Positions 17,118 through 25,905 of a stretch of DNA of 64,000 nt are shown here, in pieces. Within the stretch, counting starts at the first letter, position 1. Every line of letters starts with the position of its first letter. The notes beneath the pieces were generated by a model. That model was not told where the DNA came from, ran no database searches, and was given only the letters and a program-made list of their open reading frames with translations. The position numbers and the translations under genes were made by a program. This DNA is from Fulvimarina sp039652615 (GTDB taxonomy: Bacteria > Pseudomonadota > Alphaproteobacteria > Rhizobiales > Rhizobiaceae), in the NCBI RefSeq assembly GCF_039652615.1, contig NZ_JBDJAC010000008.1, positions 173,783 to 237,782 on the forward strand. Reading direction: 5' to 3'.

Positions 17118-18533
17118 ATGAAGCATTGGGGATGCAGTGGGGAATTTCTCGTGAAGCGCCGGTTTCTGATCGTCTCGCTCACCTTGGGCGTCATCGGCGC
17201 GTCGAGTATCGCACTCGCGGATCGCGTCACCGCGCTGATCGACAAACTGCCGATGCAGACGACCGACAACGAGTTTTCCGTTCCCGTGACCGAAGCGACC
17301 TTGAATAGTCCCTTCAAGTCGAAGGGCCGGGACGTGACGATCTCCGTCGCCACGGCGACGCCGTTCGGTGGCGATGACGAGGCCGTCTCCGGCGCCGTGA
17401 AGGCGCTGCAGTCGATCGCGGAGCGCAATCCGGGCGTCGCGCTGAATTCGCCCGAGCTTCTCGGCAATGGCGGCCTCGCCTCCGCCTATCGCAAAAGCGA
17501 TTCCGATCTCCTGACGACGGTCGCATCCGGGACCTCGGACGAGACGGAGCCCACCTCCGGCGCGCCCCGTTCGCTGGCGACGAAGCTGTTCGACGAGGAC
17601 GAACAGAGCTGGCTTTCGTCGATCCATGCGGACAGTCCGCTGGTCGGCTCGATCGTGTCCGCCGATGGTTCGCCAAGCGATACCGAGAGTCTGGTGAAAG
17701 CCGTGAAGGGCGCGCGTTACGTTCTTCTCGGCGAGATACACGACAATCCGGATCATCACCGGCTTCAGGCCAGCATCATCCGCGATGTCGCAGCTGACGA
17801 AGATCGTCATCCCGCGGTCGTCTTTGAAATGATCCCGGAGACATTCTCCAATATTCTGGCCAATCTCGACGCCAGTACGGAGGTCGACCTTTCCGGGCTT
17901 GCCAAGAAGCTCTCCTGGAACGAGCGCGGCTGGCCCGATTTCTCGATCTATGCGCCGGTCTTCCAGGCAGCCCTCGACAACAGCCTGCCGATCGTTGCCG
18001 GCAATCTCGACCGCGACACCGTGCGCAGGTTTTCGTCCAAGGCCGGGGAGGGCATTTCGGCGGCCGACCGTGCGCGTCTCGGGCTCGATCTGCCCGTCGA
18101 TCCGGCGCTCTCGCAAGATCTCATGGCCGAGTTGAAAGCCTCTCACTGCGGTCTTCTGCCTGAAGAGGCATTGAAGCCGATGGAGCTTGCCCAGCGCCTG
18201 CGTGACGGCGCGATGGCCGCCGCGATGATCGATGCGGCCGACGAAAACGGTTCGGCTGTCCTCATCGCCGGGTCGGGGCATGTGCGCAACGACCGGGGCG
18301 TGCCCGCCGTCATCGAAGGTCTGACCGGTCAGTCCGACGCCGTTGCCGTGCAGATGGTCGAGATCGCCGGAGCCGACGCCGACGAAGCCTCCGACTATGG
18401 CATGTCGAACGAAACGCCCGCACCCTTCGACTTCACGATCTTCACGCCGAAGGCGAACGACACCGATCATTGCGCCGAAATGGAAGCAATGATGAAGAAG
18501 GGTGCCGGCGAAAAGACCAAAGCGGCGAACTGA
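17118..18533 (+). CDS. ChaN-like haem-binding/uptake family protein with N-terminal extension
   Basis: A 471-residue protein with a hydrophobic N-terminal signal or anchor (about 14-34). An unrecognised 150-residue region follows, and then a ChaN (DUF399) domain from about 185 to 440. The domain shows ARYVLLGEIHDNPDHHRLQ, VVFEMIPE, LSWNERGWPDF and IAGSGHVRNDRGVP, the family's conserved blocks. Campylobacter ChaN is an iron-regulated haem-binding lipoprotein; this protein has no lipobox. A GTG at 17151 (VKRRFLIVS) is an alternative start nearer the signal. The extra N-terminal region is the unusual part. Confidence 0.8.
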   Translation: MKHWGCSGEFLVKRRFLIVSLTLGVIGASSIALADRVTALIDKLPMQTTDNEFSVPVTEATLNSPFKSKGRDVTISVATATPFGGDDEAVSGAVKALQSIAERNPGVALNSPELLGNGGLASAYRKSDSDLLTTVASGTSDETEPTSGAPRSLATKLFDEDEQSWLSSIHADSPLVGSIVSADGSPSDTESLVKAVKGARYVLLGEIHDNPDHHRLQASIIRDVAADEDRHPAVVFEMIPETFSNILANLDASTEVDLSGLAKKLSWNERGWPDFSIYAPVFQAALDNSLPIVAGNLDRDTVRRFSSKAGEGISAADRARLGLDLPVDPALSQDLMAELKASHCGLLPEEALKPMELAQRLRDGAMAAAMIDAADENGSAVLIAGSGHVRNDRGVPAVIEGLTGQSDAVAVQMVEIAGADADEASDYGMSNETPAPFDFTIFTPKANDTDHCAEMEAMMKKGAGEKTKAAN

Positions 18534-18697
18534 GCAGCTTTTATCCTCATCCGAAATCGCAATCTCCGCCCCGTTCCACTGCTTTGTGGTGCCGGACACG
18601 ATTGATTAGCCCTTTGGCTTGAACTAGGGTCCGCGCCGATTCCGGGCGGACCTTCGTGTCCGCTTTTCCAAGACATCGACATGATAAGGACGACGCG

Positions 18698-19552
18698 ATG
18701 AGCGCCACGGACCACAGCGCCCTCGAGACAACGATCGAAGCCGCCTTCGAGGATCGTGCATCGATCTCCACATCGACCACCGGCGAGGTCCGCGAGGCCG
18801 TCGAGGCATCGCTGGAAATGCTCGACAACGGAACCGCGCGTGTCGCCTCGCGCGGCGAGGATGGCCAGTGGACCGTCCATCAATGGCTGAAAAAGGCCGT
18901 GCTCCTCTCCTTCCGCCTCAACGACATGCAGGTGATCGAGGGCGGCAATGGCGGTTCCGTCTGGTGGGACAAGGTGCCATCGAAGTTTGCCGGCTGGGGC
19001 GAGGCCCGCTTCCGCGAGGCCGGCTTCCGGGCTGTTCCGGGCTCGATCGTGCGGCGCGGCTCCTTCATCGCCAAGGACGTCGTCCTGATGCCATCCTTCG
19101 TCAATCTCGGGGCCTATGTGGACGAGGGCTCGATGGTCGATGGCTGGGCGACTGTCGGCTCCTGCGCACAGATCGGCAAGAACGTTCATCTGTCCGGCGG
19201 CGTCGGCATCGGCGGTGTTCTCGAACCCTTGCAGGCTGGACCGACGATCATCGAGGACGGCTGCTTCATCGGCGCGCGGTCGGAGGTGGTCGAGGGCTGC
19301 ATCGTGCGCGAAGGCTCGGTGCTTGGCATGGGTGTCTATATCGGCAAGTCCACCAAGATCGTGGATCGCACGACCGGCGAGGTATCCTATGGTGAGATCC
19401 CGCCTTATTCGGTTGTCGTCGCTGGCTCGATGCCCGGCAAGCCCATGGAAAATGGTGCGCCGGGTCCGAACCTCTACTGCGCGGTCATCGTCAAGCGCGT
19501 TGACGAGCAGACCCGTTCCAAGACCTCGATCAACGACCTGCTTCGGAACTGA
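18698..19552 (+). CDS. dapD: 2,3,4,5-tetrahydropyridine-2,6-dicarboxylate N-succinyltransferase
   Basis: A 284-residue left-handed beta-helix acyltransferase of the succinylase route to diaminopimelate and lysine. Hexapeptide repeats run through the middle (VNLGAYVDEGSMVDGWATVG, IGKNVHLSGGVGIGGVLEPL). SVKRV-type C-terminal residues are present as IVKRVDEQTRSKTSINDLLR. The ATG at 18698 was preferred over one at 18656 because AAGGAC is suitably placed and homologues start here. dapE, two steps later in the pathway, is 1.9 kb downstream on the same strand. Confidence 0.96.
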   Translation: MSATDHSALETTIEAAFEDRASISTSTTGEVREAVEASLEMLDNGTARVASRGEDGQWTVHQWLKKAVLLSFRLNDMQVIEGGNGGSVWWDKVPSKFAGWGEARFREAGFRAVPGSIVRRGSFIAKDVVLMPSFVNLGAYVDEGSMVDGWATVGSCAQIGKNVHLSGGVGIGGVLEPLQAGPTIIEDGCFIGARSEVVEGCIVREGSVLGMGVYIGKSTKIVDRTTGEVSYGEIPPYSVVVAGSMPGKPMENGAPGPNLYCAVIVKRVDEQTRSKTSINDLLRN

Positions 19553-19723
19553 TCGTCGGGCGCAGTTTTCGAATGCGAGTGATCCGGATCGAGGCTCGAC
19601 GATGAGGTTCGGGCATTCGCCGCGTCGTCATTGTCGGGCTCCGTCCCGAGAATACAGAGCGGTGGCGGCCCGCGATACGTGAAAGAGCCGTTTGTCTCCC
19701 AACCGGGACACGCCTCACAAGAT

Positions 19724-19755
19724 TGGATTCCCGGCACGGTGGCCGGGAATGACGG
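19724..19755. repeat. REP-like palindromic element
   Basis: ATTCCCGGC (19727-19735) and GCCGGGAAT (19742-19750) form a perfect nine-base stem with loop ACGGTG, flanked by GG and GACGG. The sequence resembles the GATTCCCGG...CCGGGAATGACG dispersed palindromes common between genes in rhizobia and other alphaproteobacteria. Only one copy was noticed in this window. The surrounding 19553-19801 gap holds no gene. Confidence 0.55.
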
Positions 19756-19801
19756 ATGAGAGTGAGGTGCCTACAACCTCATCGACCTCGCGGAGCCCAA
19801 T

Positions 19802-20566
19802 TTGAAGAAGCTCTTCTCGCTCTCTTTCCCCGCCGTTCTTGCGACGAGCCTTCTGAGCTGGCTTATTCCCGTGCCCGGTCTCCCGGCCGGTCATGACGGC
19901 ATTTGCCGGACAGCCATGGCCGGCTCGGTCGAGACGATCCTTTGCGAAGTGCAGCTATCGGACTTCGATCTTCACCTGCGTGCGGTCGATTCCTCCGGCA
20001 AGCCTTACGAGACCTTTCAAAAGGCGGCGGCAAGCGTTTCCGGCGATGTCGCGCTCGCCATGAATGCCGGCATGTACCATGAGGATCGCCGGCCCGTCGG
20101 CCTCACCGTTCAGGACGGTAAAACGATCAAGAATGCGGTCCTCGGCACCGGAACGGGGAACTTCTCCCTGCGGCCCAACGGCGTCTTTTTTATCGAGAAC
20201 GGCCGGGCCTTCATTCGCGAAACCGAACGCTATCTGAGCGAAAGCCACACTCCGGAGCTTGCAACCCAGTCCGGCCCGATGCTGCTGATCGACGGGGCCG
20301 TGCATCCGCGCTTCATTGCCGGCTCGGACAGTCTTTATGTGCGCAACGGGGTCGGCGTCAGCGAGGACGGAAAGACGGTCTATCTCGCGCTCACGCGAAA
20401 GCCGATCAATTTCTATGATTTCGCCCTGTTCTTCCGCGATACGGTCGGCGTGAAGGATGCCCTGTTCTTCGACGGGCAGGTCTCCAGCCTCTTCTACCCG
20501 GCAGCGAAGATCGCCTATCGCCGGGATCGGCTTGGGCCGATGCTTCTCGTCACCGGGAAGGACTGA
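19802..20566 (+). CDS. Phosphodiester glycosidase (NAGPA/DUF2233) family protein, secreted
   Basis: A 254-residue protein with a signal peptide and a NAGPA-like domain. Family blocks visible are VALAMNAGMYHEDRRPVGL, NFSLRPNGVFFI, ATQSGPMLLIDG and KDALFFDGQVSSLF. The mammalian relative uncovers N-acetylglucosamine phosphodiesters; bacterial members are periplasmic and poorly characterised, though a role in cell-wall or polysaccharide processing is plausible. The start is TTG at 19802 with CGGAG upstream. The gene converges on the lytic transglycosylase gene with only six bases between the stops. Confidence 0.8.
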   Translation: MKKLFSLSFPAVLATSLLSWLIPVPGLPAGHDGICRTAMAGSVETILCEVQLSDFDLHLRAVDSSGKPYETFQKAAASVSGDVALAMNAGMYHEDRRPVGLTVQDGKTIKNAVLGTGTGNFSLRPNGVFFIENGRAFIRETERYLSESHTPELATQSGPMLLIDGAVHPRFIAGSDSLYVRNGVGVSEDGKTVYLALTRKPINFYDFALFFRDTVGVKDALFFDGQVSSLFYPAAKIAYRRDRLGPMLLVTGKD

Positions 20567-20572
20567 GGAAAC

Positions 20573-21283
20573 TCAGGACCCTGTGGAGGTCGCCGGGGTG
20601 TCGACCGTCCGGCTCGAAACGCTGGTCGCCGGCGATGGATCGCCGGAAGGCGAGGCGGCCTTTCGCTTGGCGATCTCGGCCATATGCGCCTTCACCTTCG
20701 AGCAGTAGCTGGAGGCCGAGCGCGTCATGCGGGTCGCGCGGTGCCCGCCCTTGTATTTCATCGCCGTGCGGCAGACATCATGGCCCGCCTTGTCCCAGGC
20801 GCCCTTCAGATACTTCATGCCGTAGCGCAGATTGGTGTCGGCATCGAAAAGATCTCCGGCCGAGCCGGAAAAGCCCATGGCGCGCGCCGTGGCCGGCTTG
20901 ATCTGCGATAGGCCGTAGACGCCGGCACCCTTGGCCTTCGGGTTGTAGCGGCTTTCGACGCGCACGAAGCCATAGGCCATTTCCACCGGAAGCCCGTTTT
21001 CCTCCGCGTGCTTTTCGATCAGTGCGTCGATCGCGGCGCTTCCCGAGACCGTTCCCTTTTCGGCGGCCTGCGAGACTTCGCGGGCCGCGATCTCCCGGTC
21101 GCGCTGGAAGACCTTTTCGTCGCCGATCGCCGCGACGGCCACTTGGCTCGGCGCGTCGGCAGGACGTCCTGTTGGCGTGGGGACGGCGCTTTCAAGGATC
21201 GAAGCGGAGTTCGGGACGCAGGCCGACAGAGACATGGCCGCAAGGGCGATGGCGACGAGTGGAGCGCGTGAAGAACGGAGCAT
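20573..21283 (-). CDS. Lytic transglycosylase (SLT domain) lipoprotein
   Basis: A 236-residue protein with a lipoprotein signal peptide (lipobox LSAC, lipidated C22). Its SLT/goose-lysozyme-like domain has the catalytic glutamate in FVRVESRYNPKAKG and the GVYGLSQIKPATARAMGF motif, followed by NLRYGMKYLKGAWDK. It probably cleaves peptidoglycan from the outer membrane. The acidic and proline-rich C-terminus after residue 210 looks disordered. It is the second glycan-cleaving enzyme within 5 kb. Confidence 0.88.
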   Translation of the reverse strand: MLRSSRAPLVAIALAAMSLSACVPNSASILESAVPTPTGRPADAPSQVAVAAIGDEKVFQRDREIAAREVSQAAEKGTVSGSAAIDALIEKHAEENGLPVEMAYGFVRVESRYNPKAKGAGVYGLSQIKPATARAMGFSGSAGDLFDADTNLRYGMKYLKGAWDKAGHDVCRTAMKYKGGHRATRMTRSASSYCSKVKAHMAEIAKRKAASPSGDPSPATSVSSRTVDTPATSTGS

Positions 21284-21435
21284 GGAACGGGTCCGGCTTG
21301 TTAACCAATTTTAATCCGCTCTGCTTCGATCACGGCAAATCGGTGGCAGCCTCGTCGGCGGTCGCATTCCCTTGCGCGCTGTGGCAGAGACGCATCGTCG
21401 GGCCCTGCCAGAAGAACCATTTATCGAGCCGTTTC

Positions 21436-22647
21436 ATGCCTTCCGTTTGCGATTTGACCGATCCCGCCGCCATTCTCAGCGAGCTGATCCGCTGCCCGTC
21501 CGTGACGCCGGCTGAGGGCGGCGCGTTGTCTGCGCTGGGTGCGATGCTGATGGAGCTTGGTTTCGCGGTCGAACGGCCCGTGTTTTCCGATGAGAATACG
21601 CCGGATATAGAGAACCTCTTCGCAGTGCGCGGCACGGGCTCGCATCTCTGCTTTGCCGGTCATACCGATGTGGTGCCGACCGGCGAGACAAGCGACTGGA
21701 GCCTGCCGCCGTTCTCGGCGGAGGTTCGCGATGGCGAGCTCTATGGCCGGGGTGCCGTAGACATGAAAGGCGGGATCGCAGCCTTCGTCGCGGCGCTCGC
21801 GCGGCGAAAGGCACGCGGCGAGGAGCCGGGCGGGCGCCTCTCCCTTCTCATTACTGGCGATGAAGAGGGGCCGGGGATCAATGGCACGATCAAGCTGCTC
21901 GACTGGGCGGCCAAGCGCGGCGAATCCCTCGATGCCTGCATCGTCGGCGAGCCGACAAATCCGGAATCGCTCGGCGACATGATCAAGATTGGCCGGCGCG
22001 GTTCGCTCTCGGCCCATGTCACCGTCACCGGCCGGCAGGGTCATGTCGCTTACCCGCATCTTGCCGACAATCCGCTGCGAACGATCACCGCGATCGCGGA
22101 GGCCTTGCTCAAAACGCCCTTCGACGAGGGAACGGAGGCGTTTCCGCCGACCAATCTGGAAATCACATCGATCGACAGCGGGAACGAGGCGACCAATGTC
22201 ATTCCGGGCCGGGCGCGGCTCTCCTTCAATGTCCGCTTCTCGGATCTCTGGACGCCGGACAGCTTGAAGGCGGAGCTTCTCGCCCGCGTCGAAATGGCGC
22301 GAACCGCCCTGAAATATAGAGCCGGCAAAGAACCTGCTACGGTCGCGGTCGAGTGGCGCGGCCGGCCCTCCGAGGCCTTCCTGACCCGCTCGGAAGACCT
22401 GATTGCGGCCCTTTCCGGCGCGGTTGCGGCGGTCACCGGCAGGACGCCCAAGCTCTCAACGACCGGCGGCACCTCGGATGCCCGCTTTATCAAGGACTTC
22501 TGCCCTGTTGTAGAGTTCGGTCTAGTAGGTCAAACTATGCATATGACCGACGAGCGTGTTGCCTTGGCTGACCTGGAAGCTTTGACCGAGATCTATGACC
22601 AATTCATTTCCCGCTGGTTCGCCGCAAACCCCGAGTCCCGCGCCTGA
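21436..22647 (+). CDS. dapE: Succinyl-diaminopimelate desuccinylase
   Basis: A 403-residue M20-family di-zinc hydrolase that removes succinate in the lysine/diaminopimelate pathway. Metal-site motifs are FAGHTDVVPTG, GRGAVDMKGGIAAF, TGDEEGPGINGT and, near the C-terminus, VEFGLVGQTMHMTDE. The ATG at 21436 (MPSVCDLTDPA) begins at the family's usual N-terminus, although the frame is open for 138 codons upstream with no homology. The following membrane protein gene overlaps its end. Confidence 0.96.
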   Translation: MPSVCDLTDPAAILSELIRCPSVTPAEGGALSALGAMLMELGFAVERPVFSDENTPDIENLFAVRGTGSHLCFAGHTDVVPTGETSDWSLPPFSAEVRDGELYGRGAVDMKGGIAAFVAALARRKARGEEPGGRLSLLITGDEEGPGINGTIKLLDWAAKRGESLDACIVGEPTNPESLGDMIKIGRRGSLSAHVTVTGRQGHVAYPHLADNPLRTITAIAEALLKTPFDEGTEAFPPTNLEITSIDSGNEATNVIPGRARLSFNVRFSDLWTPDSLKAELLARVEMARTALKYRAGKEPATVAVEWRGRPSEAFLTRSEDLIAALSGAVAAVTGRTPKLSTTGGTSDARFIKDFCPVVEFGLVGQTMHMTDERVALADLEALTEIYDQFISRWFAANPESRA

Positions 22648-23227
22648 TTTGAGCGAGGTTCTCAACAATTTTTCCGGCGTCTGGGCGCTGATGATGGGCC
22701 GCAAGGGTGGGATGTCCCGCCTGGACGTCTCCGCCGACGGCTTCTACCGCTCCTTCTCGGCTATTCCCGTCGCCCTGCCGGCGCTGTTTCTGTCCTGGCT
22801 CGAATTCGAGGCGAGCAGCCGGAGCGATCAGACCGGAAACGTCAGTGCGACCCAGGCCTTCGGCGCACATCTCTTCGCGGATCTCTTCGCCTGGATCTTG
22901 CCGATCGTCATCCTCATTCTCGTTGCAAAGCGCATCGGCTGGAGCCGCAAGGTCTCGCCGCTCGTCGTGGCGACGAATTGGGGCTCGGCCCTGATAGCCT
23001 GGGGGTTCGCGCCTTACTTCGCGCTCGTTCTGCTCATCGGGATGGGGCCGAATCTCGCCATTGTCGGTGCGCTCTTCTCGCTCGGCTCTCTCATCCTGAC
23101 CGCCCGATTGTGCCGTTCGATCCTCGATGACTGGCCGACCGCGATCTTCCTCACCGCCGCCATGCTGGCGACCGGCCTTTTGAGCTATGGCGTGGTCATG
23201 GACCTGACCGGCGTTCCTCTGATCTGA
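22595..23227 (+). CDS. Integral membrane protein of unknown function
   Basis: A 210-residue protein with about five hydrophobic segments (roughly 57-72, 92-110, 125-150, 153-172 and 182-205) and a soluble N-terminus. I cannot assign a family. The ATG at 22595 lies inside dapE, giving a 53-base overlap. A TTG at 22649, immediately after the dapE stop, is an equally good start and would remove 18 Pro/Ser-rich residues. It is probably cotranscribed with dapE, but nothing shows a metabolic link. Confidence 0.65.
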   Translation: MTNSFPAGSPQTPSPAPDLSEVLNNFSGVWALMMGRKGGMSRLDVSADGFYRSFSAIPVALPALFLSWLEFEASSRSDQTGNVSATQAFGAHLFADLFAWILPIVILILVAKRIGWSRKVSPLVVATNWGSALIAWGFAPYFALVLLIGMGPNLAIVGALFSLGSLILTARLCRSILDDWPTAIFLTAAMLATGLLSYGVVMDLTGVPLI

Positions 23228-23295
23228 CGTCAGACCATTCGACTGTATCGGCTTGCGGCTGGCATCCCGTCCGTCGCCTGAGCGGTTGAGGCAGG

Positions 23296-23766
23296 TCAGC
23301 CGACCGCGATCGAGACGATTTCCGCATTGCTCGCACCGGCCTTGATCTCGTCGCCGATGCTTTTGCCGACAAGGTTTCTGGCGAGCGGCGAGAGATAGGA
23401 GAGGTAGCCGTCGCGCGGATCGGCCTCGTCGATGCCGACGATGGTGAAGGTCTGTTCCCTTCCGTCTTCGCGTTCGATCGTCACCCGCGTTCCGAATTGT
23501 ACGGTCTGCGGGTTCTTGTTGGGCTCGACGAGTTCCGCGGTTGCCCGGCGGGCCGTCCAGTAGCGCAGGTCGCGATGGATGTTCGCCAGAGCAACCTTGT
23601 CGTTCGCGGCCCGCGCGGCTGTGCGTTGTTCGTCGAGCGCCTGTAGCTCTGCGTCGATCTTCTTCAGGCCCCGCGCGGTGACGATGTTCGGATCCTTGCC
23701 GAGATCGCGATCGGGCAGGACCTCGACCTGATCTTCGTTTGGTTCCTTGACGAAGGCAACGCTCAT
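23296..23766 (-). CDS. GreA/GreB-family transcription elongation factor-like protein
   Basis: A 156-residue protein with an N-terminal coiled coil (about 28-75, ARGLKKIDAELQALDEQRTAA) and a C-terminal FKBP-like GreA/B domain. The latter is recognised by VQFGTRVTIEREDGREQTFTI and ISPLARNLVGKSIGDEI-like residues (here LSPLARNLVGKSIGDEI). Gre factors insert the coiled coil into the RNA polymerase secondary channel to stimulate transcript cleavage. The coiled-coil tip acidic pair expected of a true Gre factor is not obvious, so it may act like Rnk or another secondary-channel binder. Start ATG at 23766. Confidence 0.82.
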   Translation of the reverse strand: MSVAFVKEPNEDQVEVLPDRDLGKDPNIVTARGLKKIDAELQALDEQRTAARAANDKVALANIHRDLRYWTARRATAELVEPNKNPQTVQFGTRVTIEREDGREQTFTIVGIDEADPRDGYLSYLSPLARNLVGKSIGDEIKAGASNAEIVSIAVG

Positions 23767-24004
23767 GACACACCCTTTCGCCAGCAGCTGGCGATCATTC
23801 GCCTCATCTCGACGCTGACACCCAGCCTGCGTCATATTCCGTTGGCCAGCCTATCCCTTTACGATCGAAAGTAAAACAATCGCCGGTTTCCGCTCTGTCA
23901 TGGTCGCTGGAAAACGAACCAGTATCGACGCGCGACACGCGGTGCGATGTATCGACAGGGCAAGCGGCTGAAGCCCGGGGCAACAAACAAGGACAAGCAA
24001 TCTC

Positions 24005-24307
24005 ATGATCATCGTATCGGGCATTCTGAAACTGACGCCGGACGATCTTGCAAGCGTTCGGAGCGACGCGCAGGCCGTGATCGCCAAAACCCGCGCGGAA
24101 CCCGGATGCCGCGTCTATTCCTTCGCCGACGACCTGAGCGAGCCCGGCCTTGTTCGCATCTACGAGGAGTGGGAGACGCGCGGTGACCTTGGCCGGCACG
24201 GCAGTTCCAATCACGTGGCGGAGTGGCACCGCGCCCTTGAGAGTGTGACCGTGCTGGAGCGCAAGCTGGAGATCATCGACGTCGCGGCCCGGGAACCGCT
24301 GGACTGA
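24005..24307 (+). CDS. ABM-domain monooxygenase-like protein
   Basis: A 100-residue single-domain protein of the antibiotic biosynthesis monooxygenase (ABM) superfamily, a ferredoxin-like fold that dimerises. Typical stretches are TRAEPGCRVYSFADDLSEPG and RIYEEWETRGDLGRHGSSNHVAEW. Members include quinol and haem-degrading monooxygenases, but most small ones are uncharacterised. No substrate can be inferred. It stands alone, divergent from the Gre-like gene and convergent with matB. Confidence 0.8.
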   Translation: MIIVSGILKLTPDDLASVRSDAQAVIAKTRAEPGCRVYSFADDLSEPGLVRIYEEWETRGDLGRHGSSNHVAEWHRALESVTVLERKLEIIDVAAREPLD

Positions 24308-24324
24308 TACCAGCGGCCCTTCCA

Positions 24325-24350
24325 TCGGTCGGCATTGATGTGCCGACCGA
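24325..24350. terminator. Perfect hairpin between convergent ABM gene and matB
   Basis: TCGGTCGGCA (24325-24334) and TGCCGACCGA (24341-24350) form a perfect ten-base stem with loop TTGATG. It lies between two converging stops and can form in both transcripts. There is no T-run on either side, so termination would be weak or Rho-assisted. Confidence 0.5.
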
Positions 24351-24381
24351 GACATTGAAAACCAGAGGATCGCCCGCGTGA

Positions 24382-25905
24382 TCAGCGGCTGAACAGGTCC
24401 CCATAGGTATCACGCAGAATGTTCTTCTGCACCTTGCCCATGGTGTTGCGCGGGATCTCGTCGACGAAGATGATGCGCTTGGGCTGCTTGTATTTCGCGA
24501 GCTTCTCCTTCAGCGGCGCGACGATCTCGTCTTCTTGAAGGGGCTTGTCCGTCACGACGACGCCTACGACGCCCTCGCCGAAATCGGGATGGGGCACGCC
24601 GATCACCGCGCTCTCGACGACACCGTCGAGTTCGTCGATCACAAGCTCGACCTCCTTCGGATAGACGTTGTAGCCGCCCGAAATGACGAGGTCCTTGTCG
24701 CGCCCGACAATCGAGACATAGCCGTCCCCGTCGATCTGTCCGAGATCTCCGGTAACGAAGAACCCGTCCTCGCGAAATTCCGACTTGGTCTTTTCCGGCA
24801 TCTGCCAGTAGCCCTTGAAGACGTTCGGCCCGCGCACTTCGATCGAGCCGATCTCGCCCTCAGCGAGTTCTGTCCCGTCCTCGCCGACGATTCTCAGCTC
24901 GGTTCCTTTCAGCGGGAAGCCGACCGTGCCTGCGCGGCGTTCGCCCTCATAGGGGTTCGAGGTGTTCATATTGGTCTCGGTCATGCCGTAGCGCTCGAGA
25001 ATGCGCTGGCCCGTGCGCTTTTCGAACGCGCGATGGGTCTCGGCCAGAAGCGGCGCCGAACCCGAGGTGAAGAGCCGCATATGGCCCGCGGTCTCAGGGT
25101 TGAGTCGCTTGTCGTCCAGCATGCGGGTGTAGAAGGTCGGAACGCCCATCATCGAGGTCGCCGCGCCAAGATGGGTGAAGACGAGGTCAAGATCGAACTT
25201 TTCGAGAAAAATCAGCGAGCCGCCGGCAATGATCACCGTGTTTGTCGCAACGAAAAGCCCATGGGTGTGGAAGATCGGGAGAGCATGGAGAAGGACGTCG
25301 TCCGATGTGAAGGCCCAAGTTTCCTCCAGAACCGCAGCGTTCGAAAGGAGGTTGGCGTGGGTGAGCATCGCGCCCTTGGAGCGCCCTGTCGTGCCGGACG
25401 TGTAGAGGATCGCGCCGAGATCTTTACCATCGCGTGCGACGGTTTCGAAGCGATCGGGCGCCTCCGCCGCCTTTTCTGCAATCGTGCCCTTCGGCGGTCC
25501 GTCAGCACTTGCGACACCGAGGGTTTCAAGCGTTGCGCCAGCCTTCTTGGCGATCGGCCTCAGGGCGTCGGCTTTCGACGGAGCGCAGACGAACACGCGC
25601 GGGCTCGCATCGGTCAGGAAGTATTCGATCTCGCTTGGCGTATAGCCGGTGTTGAGCGGCAGGAAGACGCCGCCCGCCCGCACCGTGGCGAGATAGAGGA
25701 ACAACGCCTCGATCGATTTTTCCACCTGCACGGCGACGCGGTCGCCGGGTTCGACGCCAAGCGCGGTGAGGGCGTTCGCCATTCGCGCGGTGTGAGCCTC
25801 CAGATCGCCATAGGCGAAGACGCGCCCGTCGACGAGGGTCGCGAAGATGCGTTCGGGAGCGTTCAGGCCTTTCGTCAGAAGGCCGTCGAAAAGATGGTTC
25901 GTCAT
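24382..25905 (-). CDS. matB: Malonyl-CoA synthetase
   Basis: A 507-residue member of the ANL adenylating family. ILYTSGTTGRSKGAMLTHANL carries the P-loop, ERYGMTETNMNT the A5 motif, and PRNTMGKVQKNILR the catalytic lysine of the C-terminal domain. MatB activates malonate to malonyl-CoA with ATP. The assignment as malonate-specific rests on its place directly after malonyl-CoA decarboxylase (four-base ATGA overlap) and a TRAP transporter operon. Similar sequence alone could mean another acyl-CoA synthetase. Start ATG at 25905. Confidence 0.92.
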   Translation of the reverse strand: MTNHLFDGLLTKGLNAPERIFATLVDGRVFAYGDLEAHTARMANALTALGVEPGDRVAVQVEKSIEALFLYLATVRAGGVFLPLNTGYTPSEIEYFLTDASPRVFVCAPSKADALRPIAKKAGATLETLGVASADGPPKGTIAEKAAEAPDRFETVARDGKDLGAILYTSGTTGRSKGAMLTHANLLSNAAVLEETWAFTSDDVLLHALPIFHTHGLFVATNTVIIAGGSLIFLEKFDLDLVFTHLGAATSMMGVPTFYTRMLDDKRLNPETAGHMRLFTSGSAPLLAETHRAFEKRTGQRILERYGMTETNMNTSNPYEGERRAGTVGFPLKGTELRIVGEDGTELAEGEIGSIEVRGPNVFKGYWQMPEKTKSEFREDGFFVTGDLGQIDGDGYVSIVGRDKDLVISGGYNVYPKEVELVIDELDGVVESAVIGVPHPDFGEGVVGVVVTDKPLQEDEIVAPLKEKLAKYKQPKRIIFVDEIPRNTMGKVQKNILRDTYGDLFSR

